Notes: a model not told the origin generated them from the letters alone. A stretch of 64,000 nt of DNA from Strigomonas culicis (GCA_000482145.1 AUXH01000013.1:17103-81102); one strand, 5' to 3'. Positions 26,589 through 41,585 are shown, counted from the stretch's first letter. Numbers and translations are program-made.

Positions 26589-29500
26589 CTAGAGCCACGG
26601 CGACCACCCCTCGAACATGCAGCTGAGATGCTCCGGCAGCTGCGCGGCGGCCGTCAGCGCCGCCGCGCAGCGCAGGGGCGGCAGGCACTCCTCCGCGGTG
26701 GCGTGCGGCCCGTCCAACAAGTAGCCACTGAGCTTCGCCGCCGTCCGCGCGAGCGCGCGCCGCGCGTCAGCCGGGCTGCCCCGCTTCTTCGCCTTCTTCT
26801 CCGACTGGCTCTGCGGCGGCGGCGGCGCGCGGCCCTTTCCCCGCGGCGGCGCCGCACGCGCCTCTGCCGGCGCGGCGGCCCCCGCCCCCGCGCCGCGCAC
26901 CGTCCAGCGCGTTAGCGGGTCGTGCACGAAGGCGCTCAGCACCCGCAGGATGAGGTCGCGCTCCGCCCGCAGCGCCGCGAGGGCGGCCGCGCCGTCGGTC
27001 AGAAAGCCGCCCGCGGTGCCGCGCACACCGAGGCCGTCCACGACGTTGCGGGTGCAGCGGAAGGGCACGCGCTCCGGCATCGCCAGCAGCAGCCCCTGGT
27101 CGAGTGCGATGCCGAGGTCAATGTGCACGAGCGTGCCGGTGCGGCAGTCGAGCAGCAGGTTGCCGCCGTGGCGGTCGCCGAGGCCGACGATGAAGCCGAC
27201 CATGCTGCCCACCGCCGCGCTCCGGCGGTAGGCGGCGCGCCGTGCGACCCACTCCGCCGCCGCGGTCGCCGTGAAGTGCTCGAGGAAGAAGTAGTGCAGC
27301 GCCGGGGTGTAGTGCTGATAGAGCTCCAGCAGCCGCTGTGTGCGCGGACGGGTGTTGCAGACCCGCGCGGCCGCACCCGACTGTACGAAGCAGCTCACCT
27401 CCTGTAACAGGCGGCGGCAGGTGCGGGTCGTGATCTCCTCCGGGAAGTAGCGTTCGTGCGCACCGGGCTCGTCGCCGCTGCCGCTGCCGCCGCGGAACAC
27501 GCCGGCGATGTACTCGCCGAAGCTGACCGTCTGATCCAGCCACTGCAGCACACCGGCGGTGGGTGCGAGGGGCACGACATGATAGGTGTGCATGTGGAAC
27601 GGCGGCCGCGACGGCGGCGCGGTGCCGCCGCGCTCCTGCTGCTTCTGGAAGATGAAGTTCGCGAGCCCAAAGACCTGCTCCAGCAGCGCATCCTGGCGCA
27701 TGTCGTCGTTCTGCTTCAGCAGCTCGCGGATCTGCCGGCCGTCGCTCAGCAGCAGCGTCAGCACCTTGGGCACGTTGATGCCGCCCGCGAGATGGTAGTA
27801 GGGCTGGAAACGGACGATCGTCGGCAGCAGGGACGAGGCGTAGGGTGCCAGCGGGCACGGGCCGGCGCGCGCCGCCCGCGGCCCCGGCGCCGGGTCGTGG
27901 TACAGAAAGAAGTGGCCGGACGTGTGGTGCAGCACGCCGGTCGGAATCAGCGTCGGCGGCGGGAGGTGCCAGCGCCGCGCGTCGCCCAGCAGCTGGTAGT
28001 CGCTCGGAATGCTGATGCGCTGCGTCGTGTGCGAGGACGCGGGCGGGGGGGCCGTGAAGGCCAACTCGAGATAGGCCGCACTCAGCTGCTCCGCCTCCGA
28101 AACGAGAAGAGACAGCATCGGATTCCGGGCCTCCGGGGAATTCGGCCGCTGGTTTTTTAAGGCGTGCAGAATGCGTTTCACCGCGTCAATCTTGTCTGCA
28201 TCCGCGCTGGTTGTCTTTGCCGTCGCGGTCGCCGCCGTCCGCGGCCCGCCACCGCCGCCGCCGTACTGCTCCGCGCGCTGCACCGTCAGCAGCGACCACA
28301 CGCACTCCAGTGGGTAGTCACGCGCCACGCGGAACACCACGTCCTCGAGGAAGTTTCTCGCCTCCGGGGCGGGCGTTGGCGGGCGGCCGCCCGATCCCAG
28401 CCGCGCGGCGAGCTGCGCATATAAGCACAGAAACACCTGCGACGGAATGATCCGAAATGCCTTCTCCAAAATAGCCTCATCGCTGTTCGTCGCGGTAGTA
28501 GTGGCAGTCGCGTTACTGCTACTGCTCGCCTCGTCGTCGTTGTTCTCTCGATCCGCATCCGCCCCCTCATCGCCCTGCGCGTGGTAGTCGCCGAGCCATA
28601 TCTCAATGAAGGAAAAGATGGCGGAGAGCGTGCGCTCCTCATCCCTGTGGTGGTTCCGGTCCTTGTGCGGCTGGCATTGATAGTTAAACTGCAGGAACCG
28701 CGCGAAGGCGTTGAGGGCGCTGCGTCGGTACAGCGCGTAATTCTCCAGCTCCTTCTTCTCCTCTTCTTCATTCCTGTCGATCTCCATTTTGAGCTGCGTG
28801 ATGCGGTGCCGCAGCAGCTTCATTTCCTTTTCATCCATCACGAAGGTGCTGTTTTTGTCCGCGTGTAGCTCCTCCATCGTCCTTTTCCGCCCCATGAGTG
28901 CGCGCAGCTCCCTTTTGCTCTCACAAATCGTCCGCTTCAGCGCGGCGAAGTAATCCGTGTTCCCGCCGTGCGGTGCGCCGGGGTGCGCTGGCTGGTGCGG
29001 CTGCCGGTTGCCTTTGCTTTCCAAACTCTTCGCCAGCGCGAGACACAGCATCGCGAAGGTATAGCTGCAGACACCACTCTTGTCGTTGGACGCGACGTGG
29101 CTGAAGAAGGGGTCGCGAATCAAAAAGTACAGGGACGTGTCGTCATCCGCCGCCTCCCCACTCGCACCACGCGTCCCGTGCGGAGAGCGGTGCAGCTCGC
29201 CGGAGGGGTCCGCGCTGCACCGCCACCGGATCAGCCGCAGCACCAAAGACGGGTTGTGCACGTAGTCCAGGAAGTTGCTGTCCGCCGGCGGCCGCGCCGC
29301 GCCGAGCGCGGCAAAGCCCGGCTGCAACAGGGCGAGCGCTGCGGCCCCCCTCCCGCAGGCCCACAGCGCGTCCGCGCGCAGCAGCGTCAGCTGCATCCGG
29401 TGCCGCGCGGCGGCCTCGCTGTCGACATCCACGTGCGGGCCACGCGATGCGTGGCACCGCTGTTGCAGTGCCTCCAGCTGCGCCAGCCAGTGGAGCACGA

Positions 29501-32500
29501 GCAGCGGCCGCCGCGCGTCGAGGGCGCGCTGAAGCGCGCCGCCACGCGGCATGTCGGGTCGATCCACCGCAGCGCCGGGGGTCGCCACCAGCAGCTGCGT
29601 GAGCAAGGCCTCGTCGTGTAGCACGCCTGCGATGGCGATCTGCACCGCCGCGGTGGCGAGCGTCGCGCCACACGACGGCTGCGGCGCCCAGCGGCGGCGG
29701 AGCGCCTGCCCCACCCGCTCCCGAAGGCTGCTGCCACCACCACTACCCGTCGTAGTCGCTGCTGCATCTGTGTGATGGAAGAGAGCCTCGTGTAAGCACA
29801 CTTCCACATCCTTCAGCACCGTGCAATCGCTGATGAAGGCGTAGAAAGGGCTGGACGGGGAGGACGGGTGGTGACGCAGCAGCATCCGCTGGTGCTGGAC
29901 TGCCTGCAGCTGCACCCGTATCTCATCGAAAAGATAGATGTTATGATTAGTATGGCCATCCGTGTGACTGAGATACAGATCTTGCTGCTCGCTCCGCTGG
30001 AACAGGCGATGGAGGGTCAGCAAGAGAAGGGTAAAGCGTTTGTGATAGGTTGTGCCGGGCGCCGCCGCCGTCGGCCGGTCCTGCAGCCGTTGAAGTTCGC
30101 AGCGGAGCAACGGCGGAAACACCGCCGTCCGATCATCGTGAAACCACTCCCCGCTCTGCCATGCGAGTTCGAAGAATAAACTCTCGTACGAGTCTCTGTC
30201 GCTGCCACGGCCAAGCCCACCGTCGCCCGCCGCCAGCGGCGCGGGTGCGTCCCAGCGGCGCAGCAGCTGCGCCGCATAGACCCCGTGCCGCGCAGGATCG
30301 TCCCCCCATGCAGAAGGCAACGGTGGCTGTGCGGGCGGCGGCACCCCATGCCGCGCGGACAGCGTGAAATAGGCGCTGGCCGCGCTGAGCGTCTGCATTG
30401 CCCGCTCGTACTCGCCGCGCTCCATGCAGTCCTGTGCTTGAGCCAACAACGCGCGCTGCGGCGCCGCGCGCGCGTCCGCGGCGCCCGCCGATGGAGTCCG
30501 GAAGTAGTGGCAGTGTGGAAAGAGCGCATCCAAGTCCTCCAACAGCAGCGCGGAGTTCCAGTTGGCATCCTCGTCCCCCGCCGCGAGGCTCGCGCGCTCG
30601 TGACAATTCGTCTCATTGGAAAACAGAATCGATTGCATATCAAACGAAAAATGATCCTTCACGCTTTCGTACAGGTAGAGAATGAACTTTTGGGTTCGCT
30701 CCAGGTTTTTCACGTTCCGAAACTGCAGCTTCTCCCTCCACTTCCAGCGCCTCACGTTGATGGGGGCGAGGCCGCTTTCCTCGCGCTGCGGCGCCGACAC
30801 CAGGCACAGGAAGTCGCGGTAAGTGCCCACACGCAGGCGCATCGCAAACCTCCGCTCCCCGCCCGTCGCGGCCGCGCCGCCCTTCACGACGGACGGGAAA
30901 AGCACAGAGTAGGGCGGCCGGTAGTAGTTGAAGTAAACGTTTGAGCAGCGCTGAAACGCCCGCCGCTTCTCCGTTTCGTCCTGCAGCGTCATGTTCGCGA
31001 GATACATGCGCTGCTGCCGCACCGTGTCCTGCGGCGTGTGACCGCCCTGCTGCTCCAGCAGCCCCCGCACCACCTCCGCGACGTGGTTCTGGCCCACCAG
31101 GTCGCGGTAGTTTACAGTGGTTGCCGCGACCGCCGCGGTCTCCATCGTCGGCTGCAGAAAGTCAAGCAGTGGGTAAAACGTGAGGAGCGCGTTCTCCGCG
31201 CCGCCGACCGCGCGCACGTGCTGTGCTGGCTGCACGCCGCTCTGCGGAAACAGCATCGACTCCGCGGCGAGCTCCGCGATGAGAAGCGACAGCGCGTGCT
31301 CCCCAACGCGTGACCCGACGTACGCGATGTGAAGCAGCGCCGTCACACCCGTCCTTGGCCGCTGCCGCCGCTCGCTCTCCGCGTCCCCCTCATCCTCCTC
31401 CTCCGCCGCCTCCCCCGCCTCCACGTCCGGTGTTGTGTAGAGCAGGAAGAGGCCCTCCTTGAGGTCCGTCAGCAGCGGCAGCTGCGCGCCCATGTTGGCG
31501 AGCGTCGTGGCGTAAAACGCGGTCGTGCGGTCAGCCCCCTCCTCCGCATCCCTCACAAGTGGCAGCGAGCGACCCGCCGTGCTGCCAGCCGCCTTCCGCA
31601 GCCCGTGGAGCTTCACCCCATAGTGCAGCACCACGGTGAAGAGGAAAAAGGAAAGTGAAAGAAAGCGCCGGCACAGCGACGGAAACAGCACAGCCCCACC
31701 CGCGTCGCACGGCGCGGCGGTCCGAAACACATGGGTCACCAACAGCTCCGTCCAGCGCCGCTTCAAGCTCGCTGCCGCCAGCCCCTCCTTCGCGGCGCTG
31801 AACAGCGTGTGCAGCAGGGCGATGGGCAGCAGCGCCGCGCTGACGTGACAGCCGCTCCTCTGCGGCGGCGGCACCGCACGCTGCATGTGCACTTCGTAGA
31901 ACAGCAAGGGAACCGAGCTGCGGAAGAGTTCGAACTTCTCGTGCAGATGGTAGGACTGGTAGAGCCCGAGAAGGAACAAAGGCAAGAAGGTGTGCTCCTT
32001 CTGCGTCGGAGACCCCTGATCCGTGGGCAGCCGAAGCGGATCCCAGACAATGTCACTCAACACATCAAATGGGATCGCATGAACACCCTTGGGGTCTCCA
32101 AATAAAAGAGGATTCGAGTGCTCCCGCGCGATGGCGGGCAGATGGAAGTAATTCGTGTCTGCGTTGCCGTCCGCATCGTTCATGAAGTCGATCATGCCCT
32201 GGTCTGGCTTGCTCTTACGGTCCTTTGTGTGCTGCAGCCACACATATAAGCTTTGAAAGGCCTTAAACGAGAGATGCACATCCGCCGAGAAGCAACAGTC
32301 GAAAACGTAATTCTTGTAGTCGCAATACGCACTCCCCAGAATACGACCAAACTGACGGATGCTCTGATGCTGCTGCGGTATCGCAGCCTCATTCGACGAG
32401 TCACCACGCTTCTTTTTGTGATGAAACCGCTCGTACTCTTTCTTATACACAACACGCAAATAGGAGCTAAACGATTCCTTATTATTATCATTATTATTAT

Positions 32501-35500
32501 CGCTGTTCGTATTGTCGAGTAGTGCTTCTTCAATCCGCCCCTCCAGATCCCCCTGACGCCGTCGCTGTGGACTCTTCGGATCGAGAAACCGGTGATAGCT
32601 CATGTCATCCGAAGCCGCACCGCTCTTGTGTGTGTTGTCATGGTCCTGAACCGAAAAGATGACCGCATCGATGACGTGCTGATGATGGCTCTGGACGAGC
32701 ACATCCGTGACAAGACGTAAAAGACCAATGACATGAAGATTCGCTGTTTCGTTTAGATTAGTATGCGTCTCATGGTTTTGCTTCTGTTCTTCAAAAAGGA
32801 TGTATAGCTGTTGGAACAGGTAGGAACACAACTCAAACAGTTTAAACGTGAAGACGATTTCTTTCGAATGAAAAAACTCCATTTTGCTATTAATGTTGTT
32901 GTTGTTGCTATCTTCTGCATCATCATCATCTTCATCTCCCTCCACGAAATAAAACAGCTGGGAAACCAAAAAAGCCTTCTCCTTCGCGCAAACAATGTCA
33001 GACAGAAAGGAAAAAAGTCGGATGAGAACTTCCTTCTCGCTTTCAAAACTGTCTAACAATCGACTGACATAGTGATTCAATACGGGTGTCGCCCACGCCC
33101 TGCTCTTACTCGTCGTCACTGATGTCGTCCGATCGTAATGCTGCCGATCTTGTTTCGTGACATAACCAAAAATATACTTCATGTTGTATAAAAGCGGAAA
33201 CAGAAGTGTCCGCAACCGCTTCACCTCAGTGCGCGAGAGGTGAATGTCTTCAAACAGCGTATCCAAGATGGTGGGGCTGGCACACCGGTCCTGTGGCGGC
33301 AGTGGAGGGTGATTTCGATTTTGCTTCTTATGAGGCCGTTCGTGTTCTTCTACAATAACAACCTCATCTTCCTCATCCACGTTTTTTGCCTCCTCCTTTG
33401 TAGTATGTTTACCCTCATTCCTATTAGTCTTTTCTTGTGTCTCGTTGTTGTGCTGCTGCGTCCGCCTCACTTCATCGTCGTCGTCGTCAGCCGCATCGCT
33501 GTTGACGCCCAGCTGTGCATTCGCGGCGACACACCACTTCTGCAGCAAAGGGTCCCCGCGGCACAGCATGTTAAAGGTCATCACCGCCATGGGCACAGCA
33601 CTCGCATTCGCTTCTTCTTCCTCATCATTATTATTACTATTGTTGTTGTTGTTGTTATTATTATTATGCAGCTCGAATGTGCTATCTGGGGACGCAAAGG
33701 ACAAGAGCGCGGTGCAGAGAAGGACCTCACTCTCTCCCAAATAAAAACGTCGCATCTGATCTAATGTTTCGTATGTCTTTACGTGGCGGCGATCGTTTTT
33801 GTACTTCGTCTGCTCCTCCTCGTACTGTTCTTTTAACAGTCGGACCCACAGCGGCCATAAAAACAGTAGCAAGTCGCAGGCCAGACCTTCATAATTATCA
33901 TTATTATTATTATCATTATTATCATTATTATTATTGCTTACACCGTTCCGATCATTCGATGCCGTTGAAGAAGACTGCGAGTGGTTGAAAAATAATAAAT
34001 GAAGAAGGATGGACACGATGAGCTTTAATAAAAACGGCTGAAAAAGAATCGAAAATGTTTTGGGGATGCACTTCGTGACAAAAAAGTACAGAAGAAACTG
34101 TTTATCCTCCGCTGTTTGCGCACTGAAATAGTTATGATAGAGATAATAGGTTTGATTGAAATAAACACTGTTGTGATTATGGTTATGATGTACTGTGGCC
34201 GTCATTGCATCCAGTGGAGGGGAACCAACCAAAAAGGGCATGAATGGCTGACTGGTCAAGCTGGCAAACAGGTACTGCAGCTGAACGTATATCACATAAC
34301 TGTTATTCGTCGTTGGAGCCGTCGAAAGTGACACGAAGCGCTGAAAGGAATCAAAACACAAGAGTGGCGACCTGGAAGGACGTGTATTCGTGAGATCATT
34401 TAATAATAATAAGGAATCGTCTCCCGTGATATGACTCGTAGTACGGCTATTATTATTATTATTATTATTATTATTTTCATGTATATGGGTCAGCATCGCG
34501 CTGATGCGGTTCATGGCGTGACAGATCACATGCGCATCGAAACACACTTTCTGATGCGGTGTGCTCCCGGGCACCAGTGGGAATGTGCTCTCGTTGTAGT
34601 GCTCAAATAAATGGCAAAATAAAAAGGGCTCATGTCGCTCCATCAGAGAAACGAAACGGTTCTGAGGATTATTATGATTATTGTTTAATAAATCGATTAA
34701 ATACAACAGAGCCTTTTCAGCGCCATCGCTTAACAAGAGAGCAAAGCTAGCATTATTATTATTAGTGTGCTGTGGCTGTCGAAAAGAAATGGAGTGTTTT
34801 AGCTCAGCAAAACAAATGAGCTCCGTGTAAATCGTCGGGAAATACATACTGACCATGTCGATTATAATACTATTAGGATTAGAATTATTATTGAACTCCT
34901 CGTCATCATTATTATTGTTGTTATTACTTTCATTCACACTCTCCGACTTCAAGTCCTGCATCGTCGCAGTCGTCTGTCGTTTTCTTTTCCGACCCTTCTG
35001 CGCCGAAGTAGCGCTACCACGGCTCCCCGTTTGCGCCGCCTCTTCACCCATTTCCGTAAAGGCCTCTTTTAAACTCTCCCACAGGCTGTACACATTGCTA
35101 TTATGCTGCGGCTGCTGCGGATTCGCCTCAGTGTCATCCACAAACTGCAAGAGAAACACGAAAGAAATCAAAACAGGGAAAAAACGCTTCACAAACTGCT
35201 TCTTCGTGTCGCAACAAAAGCCGATAAAAAATGGAAAGGCGTTGAACGCGTGGCGGCGCACCAGCAGCCACTCGAACAGGAGGTACTTACTGTAGTACGA
35301 AACAAGTTGCGCATGTAGAGGGACTGTCTCCTGGGAGCGCGGCCGCCCCAGACGCGGCAGCCGCACACCGCCGTGTAGCTCCGTGAGCGCCAGCACCCAC
35401 AGCGGTGCTTCGTACAGCGATGGCAGGAAGCACTGGACGTCATGGGTGGCGTCGCTGTCGCCCCTGTGCCGTGGCGGGGCGGGCACAAAGAATAAGTCCT

Positions 35501-35722
35501 TTCGGCGCCACTTGGACTTCATGAGGCGGGCCAGCATCGTCATGGCAACACCCTTGCAGTCGAAATCAGAGGCCGCTGCGCATTCCATCAGCATAAATGT
35601 AAAATGCAACGCCACCTCCTCCGTGTTCGTGTTGCTATTATGACTCGTCGTGTTGTTCCTGTTTGGATGTCGGAGCGCGTGGACTTGCTGTGCTTGAATT
35701 GCCAATAGCTGATTATACTTAC

Positions 35723-35756
<34 letters not shown>

Positions 35757-38700
35757 TTGATGTAACGCGAGGACAGCGTTAGTTTGTGCCAGTAAGTTAA
35801 TGACACACATCATTTCGTTCTTGGAGAACACCGCCGCGCGGCCCTGACGGACAAGCGCCTCGAACACATTTTCGATTTTCTGGAAGAGCGAGAAAAAACG
35901 AAACAAGTGGTGGATTTCCGTCGCCGCGAACAGCTTCACCTGATAAGGGAAGTAATAATCACGCTGAGTGTCATTATTATTATTATTGAGTTCTTCCACA
36001 CCGACACCCTCGCCATCGTCGTCCTCCGTCGTATAGGAGAAATAAGAAAAGGCCAAACGACTGAGCTGTTCTGCACTTTCAATCGTCATGAAGGGAATGT
36101 ACATAAAAATACAGTTTAGGAGAGAACAATGCAATGTTGGCTGACAGAGCAATGCGTTGTGATCCGTAGCAGTAGTAGTAGTAGTAGTTTGTTGCAGAGC
36201 CAGTGGTGAGGACTCGGTCAGGACCTCCTTTACGAGCGCCTCCTCATCCATCAGCAACAGCGGAAGCGGGGTGTGCGTGCCGCGCTCGCTACTCGCCGTC
36301 TGCTGATGCAGCAGCAAATAGGCCTCGCGGTGTACAACAGCTGTGATGGACAGCGCGTACAGCAAGAAGAGGGTAGCGTTCGTCTTATACTGTTCCTTCA
36401 CCGTCCGCAGCAGCTCGATGGAGGCCTCCTTCGCTCGCACCGCATAATTCGTCGTGGTGGTTGTGGATGTGGTTGTCATTGGGTCCGCATGCGGTAGCGG
36501 CGCAGCGCGGGGGTGGCAAAACGAAAAGAAGCGCAAGATCTGCAGCAGTGTGTAGAAGGAATGCAGGTGCGGCAGTAACAGCGAATGGAACGGCTTCGCT
36601 TTCGGTGCTGCACTCGACGGATAAGCGCTGGCTGGAGGCGCCGCCTGAATAAACTCGCTCCTCTGCAGAATCGAAAAGAGCGTTTCGCACACCATCCCGT
36701 AATCCACAAACGGGTCCGCGCTGACCTGCAGCAGTTTTTTCCGCTGGACGAGGCAGAGCAACAAACTTAGAAAGTGCGTGCTCAGCTGCAAGACGTGGTG
36801 GACTTGCAAAATGACTTCGTCGGAGCATCCCAACGTGGGATTATCATTTTCCAAATTATTATTATTAATACTAGTATTCGTATTATTACTGAGTTGACCA
36901 CCGCTCAGGAAGCGACTGAGAGGGACGAGGCTCTCCTCAACCAGCTTCCGACAGAGGATGCCGCAAAAGGAGAAAATGATTTGTCGATTCTCAAAAAAGT
37001 GGTCCTTCTCGTGGAGAGGGATCGACAGGAAGACGTCGCCCACGTCGTTGTAAAATTCGTACAAGGCCGTCAGCAGTGATACTTTTTGGAGCACAAACAG
37101 GGCCTTCTTGTGCGACAGACGGTTGTTCCCGTTCGCGGGAGGATGCGGATGATTATGATTTAACAACAAGAGCTGCTCCGACAAATAATGCGCGAGGTAC
37201 AACACCATGTAGTACATTTGGCTGTCCGGAAGATGCAGTTTTTTCGTGTTGGAATGCCCGTGTGGCTGCTGCCCCTCCGCGTCCGCCTCCGGTCCCTCCT
37301 CCAACACCTCGACCGGGTGCCCAAACATGAGGTTCTCAGGTGTGTGCTTGAAGAAAAACAGATCCGCTTCTAAGCAGTGCCGCTGCGCGAGCGGCACGGG
37401 CCCGCGCCCCCACTGCTGCGGCTGCTGCGGGAGCTGCCAGAGGCCCTTTCGATACAGCCGAATCAGCAGGTGTAGCAGCTGCGCACAGTCACAGGCAAGA
37501 CACAGCGATGCCGCGTTCAGATACGCTTCATCGATCCCATGCGGCGGCGGGCGATGGCTTCGATACGTGTGATGCGTATTCTTATTATTATTATCCTTTT
37601 TTTTATGAATGTTGTTTTCCTCCTCATCATCATACTCCTCTTCCTCCTCATCCAGACGGGCAGCGGGCGGCGGGGAGGGGGTGTCGACGTTCACCTTCGT
37701 GGCCGCGCTCTGAAGCATTGCGATCCGTTTGACCAACAGCAGAAAAGAGCTTCGAACGGTCTGGCACAACGCGTCCGAAAACGAAGCCGTGACGTCCACT
37801 CGCCGAACGGTCCGTCCGTGACTCTGATTCGGATTCGCGTGCTGCTGATGCTGATCTGCCTCCGTTTCGGTGAAAGAGAGCCACCGCTTCGCTAGAAACG
37901 GCAGCACGAACGAGGAAACAAAAGCGGACGGCGCCGAAAGTGTAGACTGTATCTTGCGCCTTTGCGTGTGCAGCTCCTGCTGCAGTAGTACATTGGGGGC
38001 GTGTGTGCGCGCCGCAGCTTGTTCAGCATCATGCTCTGTCTGGTGCGGCGCTTCCAGCTGCAACAGGGCGCCTTCCTCCGTCTCGAGGTCACAGCTTTGG
38101 CACGCGACGTAGTACATGAAGTCCTCGCAGAGGTTGAGAATCGTGTGGAACCACTGCGTGCTGCTCTTGTTGGCATGATGCGGGTGGGAGGAATCCGACT
38201 GCCGCTGCGAGCGATTCCATCTTGCGGGATAGCAATAGTAGTGTGTATGCGGCTGCAGGGCGTCAAAATAAAAATGCGTGTTGTGTGCCACACCGTGGAC
38301 AAGGAACTGCAGACCACTCACCGTAAAGTCGTGTATAGTATTGTTGTTGTTGTTATGGAAAAGCATGTGTATTCGATGCAGGAATGTAAGCATCTGCAGA
38401 AACAAAAAGGGTGAGAGAGCGTTGCGCTCCAGTGGCTTGCTGCTGCCGCCCATCGAGTGGACCGCATGGCTCAAAGCAATCTCGCCTTCTTGTTGGAAAA
38501 CAGACAGTTGCGTTTGTGCGTTCAGATAGACAAAGTGGGCCTTGCCCAGCACGAATAATGGCTGCTCCCGCCGGCTGCGCCCCTCTGCCTCCGACATGCC
38601 CAACCACGTAAACGACCTGGTATTCTTTCTAATATCTTCTTTTGACAAAATGTGCTCCGCGATGGAGGACAGCAACTCGTACACATCCCCTTTCGGGAAG

Positions 38701-41585
38701 TGCTCGAACTGATTCATCGCCTTCGGTGGCTGCTGATGCGCCAACGTCGGAAGAGGCGGAGGCGGATGGTTTATCGCTTCCTGGCCGCGCCTGCTTGTCT
38801 CTGGAAGGTACAAGTGCGGGAAAAAGGTGTTGACCAAAACAGCGAAGATTTCTTTTTGAACGGCAACAGAACACCTACACAGCATTGTCTTTAAGACCGC
38901 CAGCACCAGAAAATGCAGCCGCTGCCCGCCACGCCCGGCGGGGAGGTCGCCGAGCGGTGCAGGCGCGGCACGACCACCACTGCGGTCCGTCACCTGATAC
39001 AGCATCGGCAGCAGCACCTGCTGCATGACGTAGTCACACTGAACGGTGGAGAGAGACAGCGTGGTCATGTGTTGCGCCAGCAGGTGCAGTAAAAACAAGT
39101 GCATGTCATCAATCGCATCCGTCAGAAGGACGAGCTGCTCCGTGGTGGTGGCGGCCGTCGCATCAGTGGTATCCTTAGAGAGGAAATCGCGATACGCCGC
39201 TTCATCAAAGAAGCCAAAAAAAGACGTCTGGAGCAGCGCGACGATTCGATGCCACGCACTTCGCCGATTGGATGTGTGGTGCTGCGGCTCCTCGGACACA
39301 CCATCGTCATTGACGCGTGCTTCGTCCCTCCGCTTCTTCAACGGCGGTGCGTCCGCCGCCTGCTGCTGCTGCTGCTGGTGACAGGCGTAGCACGGATGGG
39401 TGTGCTCACTGACATAGACAACAAGTGCCGCGAGGTGGAAAATGGGCACAATCTGTTGAAAGTTCACGTTGTCGCTGTTCAGCAGCTCCCGGCGGGAGAG
39501 AAAGCTGAATGGGTGCTTGGGCATGCTAAAGTAGTGTATCACAAATGGCACCAGCGTCTCGTGGAGTAACATCAACAGGGGGACGGAAGGCCACACCTCC
39601 TGCGATGGACTTGAACTCGCCGCCGCATCCTCTGGACGAGGCGGATCCAACCCCAAATGATGATTACTAGTCATCGGGTGGTGCGGATGGTCGTGACTCT
39701 GGTTCTGTCGCACAACATCCCGTAGGACGGCGGTGCTGATCCACGGCGCAAAATTTGCGCTGACCAGCACAATCAGGAGATGAAACAGTTCCAAGTCCCA
39801 CAGCTCCGTGCGGCGGTTCACGTTCGCGTTTGCACTTGTGCTGCTGCTGGAGATTGGATTCACAGTTGGATTGGGATTCGTGTTCAACTGGGCAATGAGG
39901 GACAGATGCGGGCGGCTGCTGGAGCCGCCGCCGCTGCCGCGATGGTAATAGTAAAAGCAGTTACACAGCGTCTTCATCAGCGAAAAGCAGAACTGCTTCG
40001 CGACGTCGTCAAAATCGTTTTGAATTGTTTCGATAAAAACACGCAACAATTGCAGCAGCGCCGTCTCGACTTTCAAATGATAACTGCTGGGCGGTGGGCG
40101 GCTGTGGGTGCTGGGATCCCCGTCCATCGTCGCGGCGCCGCCGCTCTGATGTGTGTAAAGCACAAACTGCGCCAACAGCTCCGAAATGCGAATCACATTT
40201 TCATCTTTTGGACTGCGCTTGAGATGGCTGAAATGAGCCTCCGTCGTGCGACCATCGTCTGAGGCAGCAGGCGCCGCCTGCTGCCTCTGCAGGGCGGCCA
40301 GCAGCGGCGATCGGTGTCCCACGACAAACGCTTGCGGATACGTCTGCGGGGGCTGTGGGTGCGGGTGGAAGGATAAGCACATCACCGCCTGCGGCAGCCG
40401 CAGCAGCGCCGCCAGCACCTCCGTGTACAGTAGGCAGTCCTCTGCGTGTGCGGGGAGGTAGATGTATGTGCGGGGGCTCGCATCCGGCCCCGTGCGGAGC
40501 GGCACGAAGCGATCCTGGTACACCGCGCGCTCCGTCAGCTGCAGCAGCACATCGCAAAACGCGATGTAATAACTCGCGCCCATGCACTGTGCGTAGCCAT
40601 CGTAGGCAAGCAGCTCCCGCAGCAGGCGGATGTACTCCGTCGCGAGAAAGGCGACCAGCACCTCGCTGCGCAGCACCTCCAGCAGGTGGTTCAGCAGCAA
40701 ATAAAAGGGGGACGCGTTTTTAAACAAAAAAGGCAGCGTGCTGATCGTGTTGGGGAGCGAAGAGGCGGCTGCGGGACGAGCGGTGCTGTCCGCGTGGATT
40801 CGGTAGAGCATGCCCTCGACAGAGTCCGCGGACGGGAAAACGGCATTTCCATCCGTGAGTGCGTGGGCAACATCATGAAACGCGTGTGGCGTATCGAAGA
40901 AGGCCTCGTCCGCAGTCGCACTGTTTTTATTCGTTGTCGCACTAGTAGTAGAAACAGTGGCACCACGATGCTGTTCCTTGGTGCGAATATCAAAACTATC
41001 AGGCGAGATAAAGTCGTCACTCCGTGTGTGTGCCGTCGCAGCGCCCGCTGGGTCACGTGCGCTCCTGTTCGACTGCGGAAGGAGTGTTTCAAATGGCAGG
41101 TGCTGATGCAAAATCGTGATAAAGTGAAAAAACGGTTTGATAATGTCCGTTTTGATCTGATGCGCTTTTTTTGAGTTCAACGGCGTCGTCGCTGCATCGA
41201 GTGGATCTGCCAGTATCCGCTTGCCCTCCGTCTGACAGAAGTGCGCGAGTGTGGGCTTGATGATCTCGTTCAGCAAGATGACAAGAATATTACAGCACAC
41301 ACCGGCGCCAAATACATGCTGCGGAGACCCATGTATCCGACTGGCCACCGCCTGCTGACCCTCCCCATCCGTCATGTCATGGCGATGACTAGCAGCAGCA
41401 GTAGCGGTAGAATGAATGGGGACGTGATCGAAGAAGGCATTTAGATTCAGCATGATCTTGTTAGCTTCCTGCAGCTGGATGCTGGTTGTGGTGCGCACCG
41501 GGCGCAGAAGCTTCACATCGTCGATGATCTTTGTCAGCTGCTGCTTGAGTCGTGATGTATCAAAACCCAACGGAGTGTGCTCCAT
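26589..41585 (-). CDS. ATM: ATM/Tel1 DNA-damage checkpoint kinase (PIKK family)
   Basis: A 4998-residue phosphatidylinositol-3-kinase-related protein kinase. The C-terminus gives the family. Near residue 4600 is PKVLTLLLSDGRQIRELLKQ followed by NDDMRQDALLEQVF, matching human ATM (PKII...[26 protein letters not shown]). HVVPLAPTAGVLQWLD matches YKVVPLSQRSGVLEWC. The catalytic loop GLGDRHGGNLLL (about 4800) and metal-binding VHIDLG (about 4822) are intact. The FATC end LSCMFEGWSPWL matches LSRLFPGWKAWV. These favour ATM over ATR, TOR or DNA-PKcs. The remaining N-terminal part is a HEAT/FAT solenoid with many Asn/His-rich low-complexity inserts and acidic clusters, which accounts for the length against 3056 residues in human. 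Expected role: nuclear kinase recruited to double-strand breaks and telomeres. A predicted acceptor lies at 41663. Confidence 0.93.
35722..35757. repeat. Coding ATT repeat (Asn run) in ATM
   Basis: The longest of several ATT runs in the ATM gene, encoding about eleven consecutive Asn residues. Another lies at 34448-34476. Confidence 0.9.
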
